From positions 1,612,001 through 1,676,000 of the forward strand of contig BPJS01000001.1 of assembly GCA_026004735.1 (NCBI GenBank): a stretch of 64,000 nt of DNA. The letters run 5' to 3'. The stretch comes from Isosphaeraceae bacterium. GTDB taxonomy: Bacteria > Planctomycetota > Planctomycetia > Isosphaerales > Isosphaeraceae. A program made the position numbers and the translations under genes. Shown here piece by piece: positions 54,778 through 62,181 of this stretch; position 1 is the first letter of the stretch, and each line of letters opens with the position of its first letter. Below the pieces are notes generated by a model. The model was not told where the DNA came from, did no database searches, and was given only the letters and a program-made list of their open reading frames with translations.

Positions 54778-55323
54778 TCAGCGGCGCTCCATCGCCTGGG
54801 ACGTCTCCCGAGCCGTTTCGAGCCAGCCTCGAACCCGCGACTCGGTCATCAAGGTCGAGATCATCAGCACAGTCAACACTCCCGCGGCAACCAGGGACCA
54901 CACCTTGCCCTCTTGGATGTACACAATCAGATTCAGAAGCGCGGCACCTTCGAGCAACGCCAGCCGCACGATGTGTCCGGTCATCAAAACCGGCAGCAGC
55001 TCAGCCGCCCCCGGCCCCCAATCCTCGAACCCCGGCGTGACTTCGTTCGACACCGGTCCGGTCAAGCGTGAGGCCAGCGCTCGCCGCTCGATCAATGGCG
55101 GCAAGACCATCGATAGCACGATCATGGCCAGCGCCGTGCCGAGCCCAACCAGGGTGAGTGTCCCCGTCGGCGACCACCACTCGCCCTCAAACAGCCGCCC
55201 CGAACGCAGCACCAGCAGCACAATCGCCGCGAAAATCACAACCCCGGCGATCAACGAGAAGGTCAAGATTCCCGCTGTCATCAGCCACTGTGCCGCGCTG
55301 GCCGGCGTTTCTCGGGTCGACAT
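54778..55323 (-). CDS. multi-pass membrane protein embedded in the BMC operon
   Basis: The 181-residue product has four hydrophobic segments: LMTAGILTFSLIAGVVIFAAIVLLVLR (written here in parts: LMTAGILTFSLIAGV, then VIFAAIVLLVL), LTLVGLGTALAMIVLSMVL, a weaker LLPVLMTGHIVRLALLEGAA-type helix, and WSLVAAGVLTVLMISTLM. There are no conserved catalytic motifs and I recognise no family. It lies 18 bases after the aldehyde dehydrogenase start region's neighbour and 27 bases before a BMC-P gene, all on one strand, so it is co-transcribed. Membrane proteins are not part of known shells. A transporter, a membrane tether or an unrelated passenger are all possible. Confidence 0.8.
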   Translation of the reverse strand: MSTRETPASAAQWLMTAGILTFSLIAGVVIFAAIVLLVLRSGRLFEGEWWSPTGTLTLVGLGTALAMIVLSMVLPPLIERRALASRLTGPVSNEVTPGFEDWGPGAAELLPVLMTGHIVRLALLEGAALLNLIVYIQEGKVWSLVAAGVLTVLMISTLMTESRVRGWLETARETSQAMERR

Positions 55324-55341
55324 CGCCGTCTCCTTGGTAAC

Positions 55342-56769
55342 TCAGAGGAACCGCATCCCGCCGATGATCGACGTGCGCCTCGAGCGCGTGAAGGTCAGCG
55401 GCGTCACTACACCCTCGCCCGTTGGTCCCGCGATCGAGAATGAACTGACCGCCGGTGGCGCCAGGCCCGCCGTGCTCGGCCCGTTCACCACATAAATCGT
55501 GCAGTTCATGGCCCGACCCATCGCCTGCATCACACCCGTGTCGCGCGAGTGCAGCACCGCCGTGTGGCCGTAGCCGTGTTCCGATTCCCGGGCCAGCTCG
55601 ATCGCCCGCTTGACGTCGGGCACACGCACAAACGGGATAAACGGCATCATCTGCTCTTCCTGCACGAACGGGTGCCGGAAATCGGTCTCACCGTAGAGCA
55701 GTTGAGTCCCCTTGGGCACCTCGACGCCCGCATGCCGGCCCAGCACCTCCGGGTCTTTGCCGACCAGGTCCTTGTTCACGTGGGGCTTGCCATCGGCGCC
55801 CATCGTGAACGCGGCTCGGGTCAGCGCGTCGATCTGCGCCTCGGTCAGGCGGAACCCGCCGAACCGCCCCATCGCCTCCATCAGCCGATCGAAAATCTCG
55901 GCCACGGCGAAGACCTGTTTCTCGCCAATGCAGAGCAAATTGTTATCGTATGCCCCCCCCTCGATAATCGAGCGTGCCGCGCCATCGAGACAGGCCGTCG
56001 CATCGACCACAACCGGCGGATTGCCCGGCCCGGCGACGATCGCCCGCTTCGGGCTTGCCAGCGCCGCTCGCGCGACCGCCGGTCCGCCCGTCACCACCAG
56101 CAGCCTCACACCGTTATGCGAAAACAGTTGCTGAGCGGTCTCTAGGGTTGGCTTCTCGACGATCGTCAGCAGATTCTCGATCCCGATTGCCTTCGCAATC
56201 GCCTGGTTGAACCGCCGCACCCCCTCCGCGGCAATCCGCGCTCCCGACGGATGCGCATTGAAGACCACCGTATTACCCGCCGCCAGCATGCTGATCGCGT
56301 TCGACGCCAGCGTCGGCAAGCTATGCGTCACCGGCGTAATCGCGCCAATTACGCCAAACGGCGCAAAGTCGGTCAGCACGGTTCCCGCATCGCCCGAGTC
56401 GCACAACGTCCGCAGATATTCCACTCCGGGCGTCGGCGGGATCCCGACGGCCAGCTTGGCGATCTTGTGGTCCAGCCGGCCAATGCCCGTCTCTTCCAGC
56501 TCCTTGCGGCCCAACTCCTCGGCCTGCTCGATGCAGATTTGCTTGATCCGCTGCACGGCCGCGTCCCGGTCGCGGAGCGGCCGCCGGCGATACTCCTGAA
56601 ACGCATCGCTGGCCGCCGCGACCGCCTGGTCGATCGTCGGAAACACGCCCCAAGAACCACCCGAAACGCGGACCGGAGCCTTCGACCCCGCACCCGTGCC
56701 GCCCATCTGCGCCAGCACTTCGTGCACCACCGATCGGATCAGTTCTTCCGAGAGCTGCATGGCAACCAT
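55342..56769 (-). CDS. CoA-acylating aldehyde dehydrogenase (BMC type) with N-terminal encapsulation peptide
   Basis: The 475-residue product oxidises an aldehyde to acyl-CoA with NAD, as EutE and PduP do; here the likely substrate is lactaldehyde. Residues 5-21 (QLSEELIRSVVHEVLAQM) form an amphipathic helix followed by a Gly/Ala-rich linker, the classic cargo-targeting peptide. The catalytic domain contains APFGVIGAITPVTHSLPT, VVFNAHPSG and the nucleophile Cys280 in DNNLLCIGEKQVF. The C-terminal part has FTRSRRTSIIGGMRFL. ATG 56769 follows GGAGAGAG; ATG 56760 is an alternative. It lies between a BMC-P gene and the membrane protein gene. Confidence 0.95.
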   Translation of the reverse strand: MVAMQLSEELIRSVVHEVLAQMGGTGAGSKAPVRVSGGSWGVFPTIDQAVAAASDAFQEYRRRPLRDRDAAVQRIKQICIEQAEELGRKELEETGIGRLDHKIAKLAVGIPPTPGVEYLRTLCDSGDAGTVLTDFAPFGVIGAITPVTHSLPTLASNAISMLAAGNTVVFNAHPSGARIAAEGVRRFNQAIAKAIGIENLLTIVEKPTLETAQQLFSHNGVRLLVVTGGPAVARAALASPKRAIVAGPGNPPVVVDATACLDGAARSIIEGGAYDNNLLCIGEKQVFAVAEIFDRLMEAMGRFGGFRLTEAQIDALTRAAFTMGADGKPHVNKDLVGKDPEVLGRHAGVEVPKGTQLLYGETDFRHPFVQEEQMMPFIPFVRVPDVKRAIELARESEHGYGHTAVLHSRDTGVMQAMGRAMNCTIYVVNGPSTAGLAPPAVSSFSIAGPTGEGVVTPLTFTRSRRTSIIGGMRFL

Positions 56770-56787
56770 CTGTCGGTCTCTCTCCGG

Positions 56788-57156
56788 CTATCGGGAATGG
56801 TCTGAAGCGCGATCCGCCGCCTCGGCCGCTCCGCGAGCGAAATCCGAATCCTGACTGCGGAAGATCGTCCGACCACCCAGGTCCACCGCATCCACCAGCC
56901 CAATAATCACCGCGTCGATCGGCAGCTTCTCCGTCTCCGGCGTCAGCCGCGCCGACGACCCCTGGCACACCAGCACCATCTCGCCCAGACCAGCCCCGAG
57001 CGTGTCCACGACCACAAACGTCCGGCCCGTCGGCACCAGACTCCGCCCCTCCGCCTCGTCCACGCGGTACGGTTCGACCGTTAGCAGCTTGTGCCCAATC
57101 ATCGACGCGACCTTCTGAGTCGCCACGACGTGACCGGTCACCCGTGCAAGAAACAT
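56788..57156 (-). CDS. BMC-P (EutN/CcmL-type) shell vertex protein
   Basis: About 122 residues from ATG 57156 (MFLARVTGHVVATQKVASM), with GGAA eight bases upstream. TFVVVDTLGAGLGEMVLVCQ is the vertex family signature and PIDAVIIGLVDAVDL closes the fold. A tail of about 20 charged residues (SDFARGAAEAADRASDHS) follows, longer than in the other two paralogues and possibly exposed. The frame runs 27 bases further upstream into the kinase gene, less likely coding. Confidence 0.94.
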   Translation of the reverse strand: MFLARVTGHVVATQKVASMIGHKLLTVEPYRVDEAEGRSLVPTGRTFVVVDTLGAGLGEMVLVCQGSSARLTPETEKLPIDAVIIGLVDAVDLGGRTIFRSQDSDFARGAAEAADRASDHSR

Positions 57157-57179
57157 GGCGTGTTCCGGAACTGGTTCTC

Positions 57180-58397
57180 TCAACCCTTTCCCGATCCCGA
57201 CCGCCCGCCGTCCGCACGCAGCAGGTCGCGGGTTTGTCGGGCCACGATCAGCTCTTCGTTGGTCGGCACCGTCCAGATCTGGACCCGCGACGCGTCGGTC
57301 GAAACCAGCGCCTCGCCCCGAGCCGACGCATTACGCTGCGGATCCAGCTCGATTCCGAACCAGTCCAGGTCCCGGAGCACCGCTTCCCGGACCCGGCGTG
57401 AGTTTTCCCCGATGCCGCCGGTGAAGACGATCGCATCCGCACCTCCCAGCTCAAACAGGTAGGCACCGAGATAGTGACGGATCGACCCGACGTACAACTC
57501 CAGCGCCAGCCGGGACCGCCGATCGCCGGCCTCGGCCGCAGCCTCAATATCACGCAGGTCACGGTGCCCGCACACGCCCTCCAACCCCGAGCGGCTGGCG
57601 AGCGTCTCGAGCACCTCCTCTAGCGTCTGGCCGGTCTCCCTCAAAATCGCCGGCAACGCAAAAACGTCGAAATCCCCCACCCGGTTGTTATGGGGCAATC
57701 CCGTCTGCGGACTCATCCCCAGGCTGCACGCCTGCGACCGCCCGTTACGGATTGCACACAACGACGAGCTTCCTCCTAGATGGCACGAAACCACCCGCAG
57801 ATCCTCCCGACCCAGCAACTGAGCGACCCGCTCGGCGATGTAGCGATGGCTGGCCCCGTGAAATCCCCATCGCTGGATCCCCAGCCGCTGGCTCCACGCC
57901 TCCGGTATCGCGTAATACCTCTGCGCGTCCGGAATCGTCGCATGAAACGCCGTCTCGAACGCTGCCACCTGCGGGATCTGGGGAAACCGCTCGGCCAACG
58001 CTCGCATCGCTTTGACGTAGGGTGGATTGTGAGCCGGCGCGACCGCCGAATAGGCCTCCATCGAGTCCAGCACCGCCGCGTCCACGCGGTGCACACCGTG
58101 ATAATCCCGACTATGCACCGCCTTGAAGCCGATCGCTCCCAGGTCTTCAGCCGACCGCAACACTCCCGAGGCCGGATCCGACAGCCGATTCAGGCAGACC
58201 TGGAGGGCCGCGCCATGATCCGGCAGCGCCGCCTCGAACACCTCTTCGCGGTCGCCCAGCCAGAGCCGGACGCTCGACGAGCCGGAGCCGATCCGATCAA
58301 TCGCTCCCCGCGACAGCAACGGCTCGCTCGGCTGGCCCAGGTCGTATAGCCGATACTTGAAGCTCGTACTGCCCAGATTGGCGACCAGGACGTTCAT
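57180..58397 (-). CDS. acetate/propionate kinase-type enzyme of the BMC operon
   Basis: The 405-residue ASKHA-fold kinase starts MNVLVANLGSTSFKYRLYDL. Signatures: AFETAFHATIPDAQRYYAIP, RWGFHGASHRYIAERVA, VVSCHLGGSSSLCAIRNGRS, SLGMSPQTGLPHNNRVGDFD, and VFTGGIGENSRRVREAVL. In BMC pathways it converts the acyl phosphate made by PduL to the acid and gains one ATP. It probably acts on lactyl or propionyl phosphate as well as acetyl phosphate (inference). The C-terminus has a short Gly/Ser-rich tail. The gene follows the three BMC-H genes by 46 bases. Confidence 0.93.
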   Translation of the reverse strand: MNVLVANLGSTSFKYRLYDLGQPSEPLLSRGAIDRIGSGSSSVRLWLGDREEVFEAALPDHGAALQVCLNRLSDPASGVLRSAEDLGAIGFKAVHSRDYHGVHRVDAAVLDSMEAYSAVAPAHNPPYVKAMRALAERFPQIPQVAAFETAFHATIPDAQRYYAIPEAWSQRLGIQRWGFHGASHRYIAERVAQLLGREDLRVVSCHLGGSSSLCAIRNGRSQACSLGMSPQTGLPHNNRVGDFDVFALPAILRETGQTLEEVLETLASRSGLEGVCGHRDLRDIEAAAEAGDRRSRLALELYVGSIRHYLGAYLFELGGADAIVFTGGIGENSRRVREAVLRDLDWFGIELDPQRNASARGEALVSTDASRVQIWTVPTNEELIVARQTRDLLRADGGRSGSGKG

Positions 58398-58443
58398 CGC
58401 GGATCTCGGTAAGCGTTGCGGAATCGGTAGGCCGACCGGTCGA

Positions 58444-58719
58444 TCACCCCCGGGAAAACGCCTCGACGACCACGGCCGCCGGACGCGGAATCACATGGGC
58501 GGCACGCAAGTCGCCGATCCGACCCGCCGCCTCCGCACCCGCCTCCACTGCGGCGCGCACACTGCTGACGTCGCCCCGAATCATCACACTGACCAGCCCG
58601 CCATCGAGCCGGATCACCGGACCGGCCACCTCGACCGTCGCCGCCTTGAGCATCGCGTCGACCGCGCTGATCAGGCACACCAGGCCGATCGTCTCAATCA
58701 TCCCGATCGCGTTGTTCAT
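58444..58719 (-). CDS. BMC-H shell hexamer protein
   Basis: The 91-residue product starts MNNAIGMIETIGLVCLISAV, with [40 protein letters not shown] and the closing AHVIPRP. Hexamers of this single BMC domain tile the shell facets. ATG 58719 is chosen over the adjacent GTG 58722. It is the most diverged of the three BMC-H paralogues: its first helix reads LVCLISAV where the others have (F/L)V(A/G)(L/M)(V/I)EAT. Confidence 0.96.
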   Translation of the reverse strand: MNNAIGMIETIGLVCLISAVDAMLKAATVEVAGPVIRLDGGLVSVMIRGDVSSVRAAVEAGAEAAGRIGDLRAAHVIPRPAAVVVEAFSRG

Positions 58720-58734
58720 CACGGTACGCCTTTC

Positions 58735-59055
58735 TTAGCCAAGAAACGTCCGCAGAACGGCCGCATCGGGCCGCGGAATCACATGCGCGCTGACCAGCTC
58801 CCCAACCCGGCCAGCCGCCTCCGCGCCCGCCTCGACCGCCGCGCGGACGCTGCCCACGTCGCCCCGCACCAGCGTCGTCACAAAACCACCGCCAACCTGG
58901 ACCCGACCGGCTAGCTCCACGTTCGCCGCCTTGAGCATCGCGTCGGTCGCCTCGATCATCCCCACCAGGCCCTTGGTTTCGATCAGCCCCAGGGCATCCC
59001 CGTTCGTCCCACCGGAACGGCCGGAACGGGCATCGGTCTGCGTCGCTGCCGCCAT
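58735..59055 (-). CDS. BMC-H shell hexamer protein with N-terminal extension
   Basis: The 106-residue product carries about 20 hydrophilic residues ([20 protein letters not shown]) before the canonical [20 protein letters not shown]. The rest follows the family: [37 protein letters not shown] and [10 protein letters not shown]. The extension is unusual for a plain BMC-H protein and might lie on one face of the hexamer. It is 29 bases downstream of the first BMC-H gene. Confidence 0.96.
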   Translation of the reverse strand: MAAATQTDARSGRSGGTNGDALGLIETKGLVGMIEATDAMLKAANVELAGRVQVGGGFVTTLVRGDVGSVRAAVEAGAEAAGRVGELVSAHVIPRPDAAVLRTFLG

Positions 59056-59084
59056 GGCTCAAACTCCCCTCTCTTTGGTTCGAA

Positions 59085-59393
59085 TCACTTGGCCGCGCCG
59101 GCGGTCTTCTTGCCAAAGTTCAACACGCCCCCCAGGTCTTCGTGCGGACGCGGAATGACCTGCACGCTCACGACCTCGCCGATCCGACTGGCCGCCGCAG
59201 CGCCCGCATCCACGGCCGCCTTCACCGCCGCGACATCACCGACCACGAACGCCGTCACCAGGCCGCTGCCGACCTTGTCCCAGCCGGCCAGCTCCACATT
59301 GGCCGCCTTAAGCATCGCATCCGTCGCTTCCACCAGGGCCACAAAACCCCGGGTCTCGATCATCCCGAGCGCTTCGAGTGTCGCCGTCGCCAT
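59085..59393 (-). CDS. BMC-H shell hexamer protein
   Basis: The 102-residue product starts [20 protein letters not shown], followed by [40 protein letters not shown] and [13 protein letters not shown]-terminal tail ([16 protein letters not shown]) of about 15 residues extends past the fold. It is the first shell gene after PduL, and such a position usually goes with the most abundant facet protein (inference). Confidence 0.96.
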   Translation of the reverse strand: MATATLEALGMIETRGFVALVEATDAMLKAANVELAGWDKVGSGLVTAFVVGDVAAVKAAVDAGAAAASRIGEVVSVQVIPRPHEDLGGVLNFGKKTAGAAK

Positions 59394-59444
59394 CGCTTGC
59401 CTCCGAGTGGGTTTCGGTTTTCAACTCCGTGGGGATCAGCCAAC

Positions 59445-60155
59445 TCAGTTCGCCTTTTCGAGCGTCACGCGGGTCGCGTGCGGCAGGTCGCACGCGTTCG
59501 CTTCGTCGGTGTCGATGTGAACCTCCAGCTTCCAATCCGGATGGGTCCGCACCAGCAACCCCTCGAGCGTCGTGGGGCACGTCCCCTCGACTCTCAGATT
59601 CATCCGGTCCAGATGCTTGACTCCGTAATACTCCGCATCCCGCGGTCCCATGTGAACGTGCCGCTCGGCCCGGATCACGCCCTGCTTCAATTCCAGCGTC
59701 CCCTTGGGACCGACGAGCAACGCGCCCGGCGTCCCCTCAATATCCCCGGACAGCCGGACCGGCACATCGATCCCCAGACTGATCGCGTCCGTGAACGCCA
59801 GCTCCACCTGACTGAATTTGCGGCACGGACCGAGAATCCGAATCCCCGGAATCATCCGTTGCCGTGGCCCGACCACCGCCACCGTCTCATTCGACGCAAA
59901 GTCGGTCGCCTGGTACAGCCGCCGCATCTCAGTCAGTTGGTAGCCCTTTCCAAACAAAATCTCCACATGTTCTTGCGTCAAATGGCAATGTCGGGCCGAG
60001 ATATTGACGACCAGGTTCGGCCGATAACCGCCCGGCGGCCTCCCCAAATTCCCCGGCAAACCCTGGCCAGGACGCAACCCCTCGTCGGCAAGCCGCCGCT
60101 TGAGAATCTCACGGACCGCCGCCTCCACCTGATCCCGCGTCGCCAGCGCCATCAT
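59445..60155 (-). CDS. pduL: PduL-type phosphotransacylase with N-terminal encapsulation peptide
   Basis: The 236-residue product exchanges CoA and phosphate on acyl groups, freeing CoA inside the shell. Residues 6-22 (TRDQVEAAVREILKRRL) form the amphipathic targeting helix, followed by a Gly/Pro linker. The two-domain PduL fold shows its zinc ligands in SARHCHLTQEHV (His56, His58) and ERHVHMGPRDA (His166, His168), and RMIPGIRILGPCR and LSGDIEGTPGALLVGPKG are typical. Its start overlaps the DeoR stop (ATGA). The longest N-terminal part fits the BMC-located form rather than the cytosolic one. Confidence 0.96.
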   Translation of the reverse strand: MMALATRDQVEAAVREILKRRLADEGLRPGQGLPGNLGRPPGGYRPNLVVNISARHCHLTQEHVEILFGKGYQLTEMRRLYQATDFASNETVAVVGPRQRMIPGIRILGPCRKFSQVELAFTDAISLGIDVPVRLSGDIEGTPGALLVGPKGTLELKQGVIRAERHVHMGPRDAEYYGVKHLDRMNLRVEGTCPTTLEGLLVRTHPDWKLEVHIDTDEANACDLPHATRVTLEKAN

Positions 60156-60952
60156 GACCGGCTCCTCACCGGGGCTGGCTTCTCGCGAACCCCGGTCTCC
60201 GCCAGCGTCACCTCGACCCCGGCCGCCTCGAGCATCGCCCGATCGTCCGCCCCAATCCCGTCATCAACCACCATCTGATGCACCTCCTCCAGACCGCAGA
60301 GCCGGGTCAGCGACCTTCGGCCAAATTTCGTGTGGTCCACCGCCAGCATCACCCGCTGCCCGCACCGCATCATCTGCCGCTCGGTTTCGACCAGAATCGA
60401 ATTCGAGTTGTAAATCCCATCGGCCACCACCCCGCCCGCCCCCATCACCACCACATCCACCCGCAGCGCCTCCATGCAGGCGATGGCAATCGGACCCAAG
60501 GCCACTCCGGTTCGCGGATACACATATCCGCCGATCAGAATCAAATCGATGTCCTTCTGCGGCGCCAGCAACTGGGCAATCGGCAGGCTGTTGGTCACCA
60601 CCTGAAGACTCCGGCCCACCAGCGCCCGGGCCACCTCGAGCGTCGTCGTTCCCCCATCCAGCAACACCGTCGAGCCTTCAGCTAACAGCCCAGCCACCAC
60701 CCGCCCAATCGCCCGCTTCTCCTCGGCCGCCGTCCCGGCCCGATCGTCCAACGCCGGCAACCCCCGAACCTCCCCGGCATAGACCGCGCCGCCGTGCGTT
60801 CGCTTCACCGCCCCAGCCAGATCCAGCGCCTCCAGATCGCGCCGGACCGTGCTCTCCGACACCCCTAATCCCTCCACCAATTCCTCGAGCGTTGCAAAAC
60901 CCTGCTGCCGAACCAGCTCCAAGATCCGCTGACGTCGGGCCTCGGCTAACAT
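60152..60952 (-). CDS. DeoR family transcriptional regulator of the BMC operon
   Basis: The 266-residue product has an N-terminal winged helix (RRQRILELVRQQGFATLEEL, then GVSESTVRRDLEALDLAG) and a C-terminal sugar-phosphate sensor domain with LLDGGTTTLEVARAL, VVTNSLPIAQLL, LILIGGYVYPRTGVALGP and MLAVDHTKFGRR. It is the first gene of the operon and probably represses it until a phosphosugar such as fuculose 1-phosphate binds (family inference). ATG 60952 is preferred to GTG 60982 because the predicted promoter would start transcription at about 60982, leaving no leader for the longer form. It is coupled to pduL. Confidence 0.94.
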   Translation of the reverse strand: MLAEARRQRILELVRQQGFATLEELVEGLGVSESTVRRDLEALDLAGAVKRTHGGAVYAGEVRGLPALDDRAGTAAEEKRAIGRVVAGLLAEGSTVLLDGGTTTLEVARALVGRSLQVVTNSLPIAQLLAPQKDIDLILIGGYVYPRTGVALGPIAIACMEALRVDVVVMGAGGVVADGIYNSNSILVETERQMMRCGQRVMLAVDHTKFGRRSLTRLCGLEEVHQMVVDDGIGADDRAMLEAAGVEVTLAETGVREKPAPVRSRS

Positions 60953-60988
60953 CGGCTCACTAACCCTCGTGATCGAATTCACTCAGGG

Positions 60989-61018
60989 ATTGTTCCATAT
61001 TCAATCAATAACTGTCAA
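60989..61018 (-). promoter_or_regulatory. promoter and possible operator of the BMC operon
   Basis: On the minus strand a perfect TTGACA (61013-61018) and AACAAT (60989-60994) are 18 bases apart. The surrounding 60985-61045 is strikingly AT-rich for this genome, with several TTGA-containing direct repeats upstream and between the boxes (TTGATCG, TTGACAG, TTGATTG). These could be DeoR half-sites; the regulator gene itself is the first transcribed. Confidence 0.65.
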
Positions 61019-61188
61019 GAAAAATTTCGCGATCAAGCACAATCTATCAAAAGCCTTCGACGCCCCTTCGGCTCTTGACTCCTCCGAACCTGCACTGCCG
61101 ATCTTGTCTGGTCTCAGTTGCCTGGCTCGGCCGGTGTAATCTGTTGAGATTCGCTCCCCGATTCAGAGGTCCGACGCGCGAGGTTGGC

Positions 61189-62073
61189 ATGCCTGAGCTT
61201 CCGGAGGTTGAGACGATGGTCCGCGGGCTTCGGCCTGTGCTCGAGGGCAGCCGGCTGGCCGCCGTCCGGGTGCTCGACGCACGTCTGCTGTCCGGCTGTT
61301 CGGCCGACTCGCTCGCGGCCGCTGTGGCCGGGGCCGTGGTCGAGCAGGTGTGCCGGCGAGGCAAGTGGGTCGTCTTGATCCTGAGTGCTGGCGCCGGTCT
61401 GATCGTCATCCAACCTCGGATGACTGGAGGCTTTTGGCTCACCCCACCGCCCCGCCCCGACCACGTGCGCCTGATCTTCGAATTACGCGGTCGGCGTCAT
61501 CCGATCTGGTTTTGCGATACGCGACGGCTCGGCCGCGTCACCTGGTTTCCCGATCCCAGCGCCGCCGAAAGGGCGTTCGCCCGCTCCCACGGACCTGACG
61601 CCCTCCAGATCGGCCTCGACGACCTCGCCGCTCGGCTCGCCCGGACCACCCGCGCGATCAAACCCGCCCTGATGGACCAGAAAGTCCTGGCCGGGATCGG
61701 CAATATCTACGCTGATGAGATCCTCTTCGAGGCCCAGATCCACCCGTCGCGGCCCGCGGCGACCCTCCGGCCAACCCAGATCGCCGCCATCCATCGGGCC
61801 ATCTCCGCCGTCCTCTGGCGCGCCATCGCCGCCGAAGGCTCGAGCTTCGACGCCGGATACCGGACCGTCCTCGGCCTCGAGGGCGGCTTCCTCGCCAGCA
61901 ACAACCTCTACGGCCGCGAGGGCCAGCCCTGCCGGCGCTGCGGTCTGGCGATCCGCAAAACGCGCATTCCCGGACTGATCGGCCGACCCACCTACGTCTG
62001 TACCCGCTGCCAGCGGCCGCCCCGCTCCGTGTCGGGTCGCTCTGGCCGGATCGGCGGAGTTGCGTTAGACTAA
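61189..62073 (+). CDS. mutM: formamidopyrimidine-DNA glycosylase (Fpg)
   Basis: The 294-residue base-excision enzyme removes 8-oxoguanine and ring-opened purines. After Met removal the N-terminus is PELPEVETMVRGLRPVL, with catalytic Pro2 and Glu3. The helix-two-turn-helix carries KPALMDQKVLAGIGNIYADE, and the zinc finger reads CRRCG...CTRCQ near residues 247-278. DHVRLIFEL holds the beta-hairpin region. ATG 61189 has GAGG about six bases upstream. It is divergent from the BMC operon and shares the intergenic region with its promoter. Confidence 0.96.
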   Translation: MPELPEVETMVRGLRPVLEGSRLAAVRVLDARLLSGCSADSLAAAVAGAVVEQVCRRGKWVVLILSAGAGLIVIQPRMTGGFWLTPPPRPDHVRLIFELRGRRHPIWFCDTRRLGRVTWFPDPSAAERAFARSHGPDALQIGLDDLAARLARTTRAIKPALMDQKVLAGIGNIYADEILFEAQIHPSRPAATLRPTQIAAIHRAISAVLWRAIAAEGSSFDAGYRTVLGLEGGFLASNNLYGREGQPCRRCGLAIRKTRIPGLIGRPTYVCTRCQRPPRSVSGRSGRIGGVALD

Positions 62074-62181
62074 CGTATGTCGAGCCGATCGTCCCGCCAC
62101 GCTGCGCGTCCCCCTGGTTCTGCTCTCGGTCGGCCCGCCGGCTCGCTTCTCCGCTACTGGTGAGACTGGGGGACGGTCTCC

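Noticed and set aside
62077..62165. ATG at 62077 in frame with the haem-sensor kinase
   Set aside because: The frame meets a TGA before the kinase sequence begins, so the kinase must start later, at GTG 62182.
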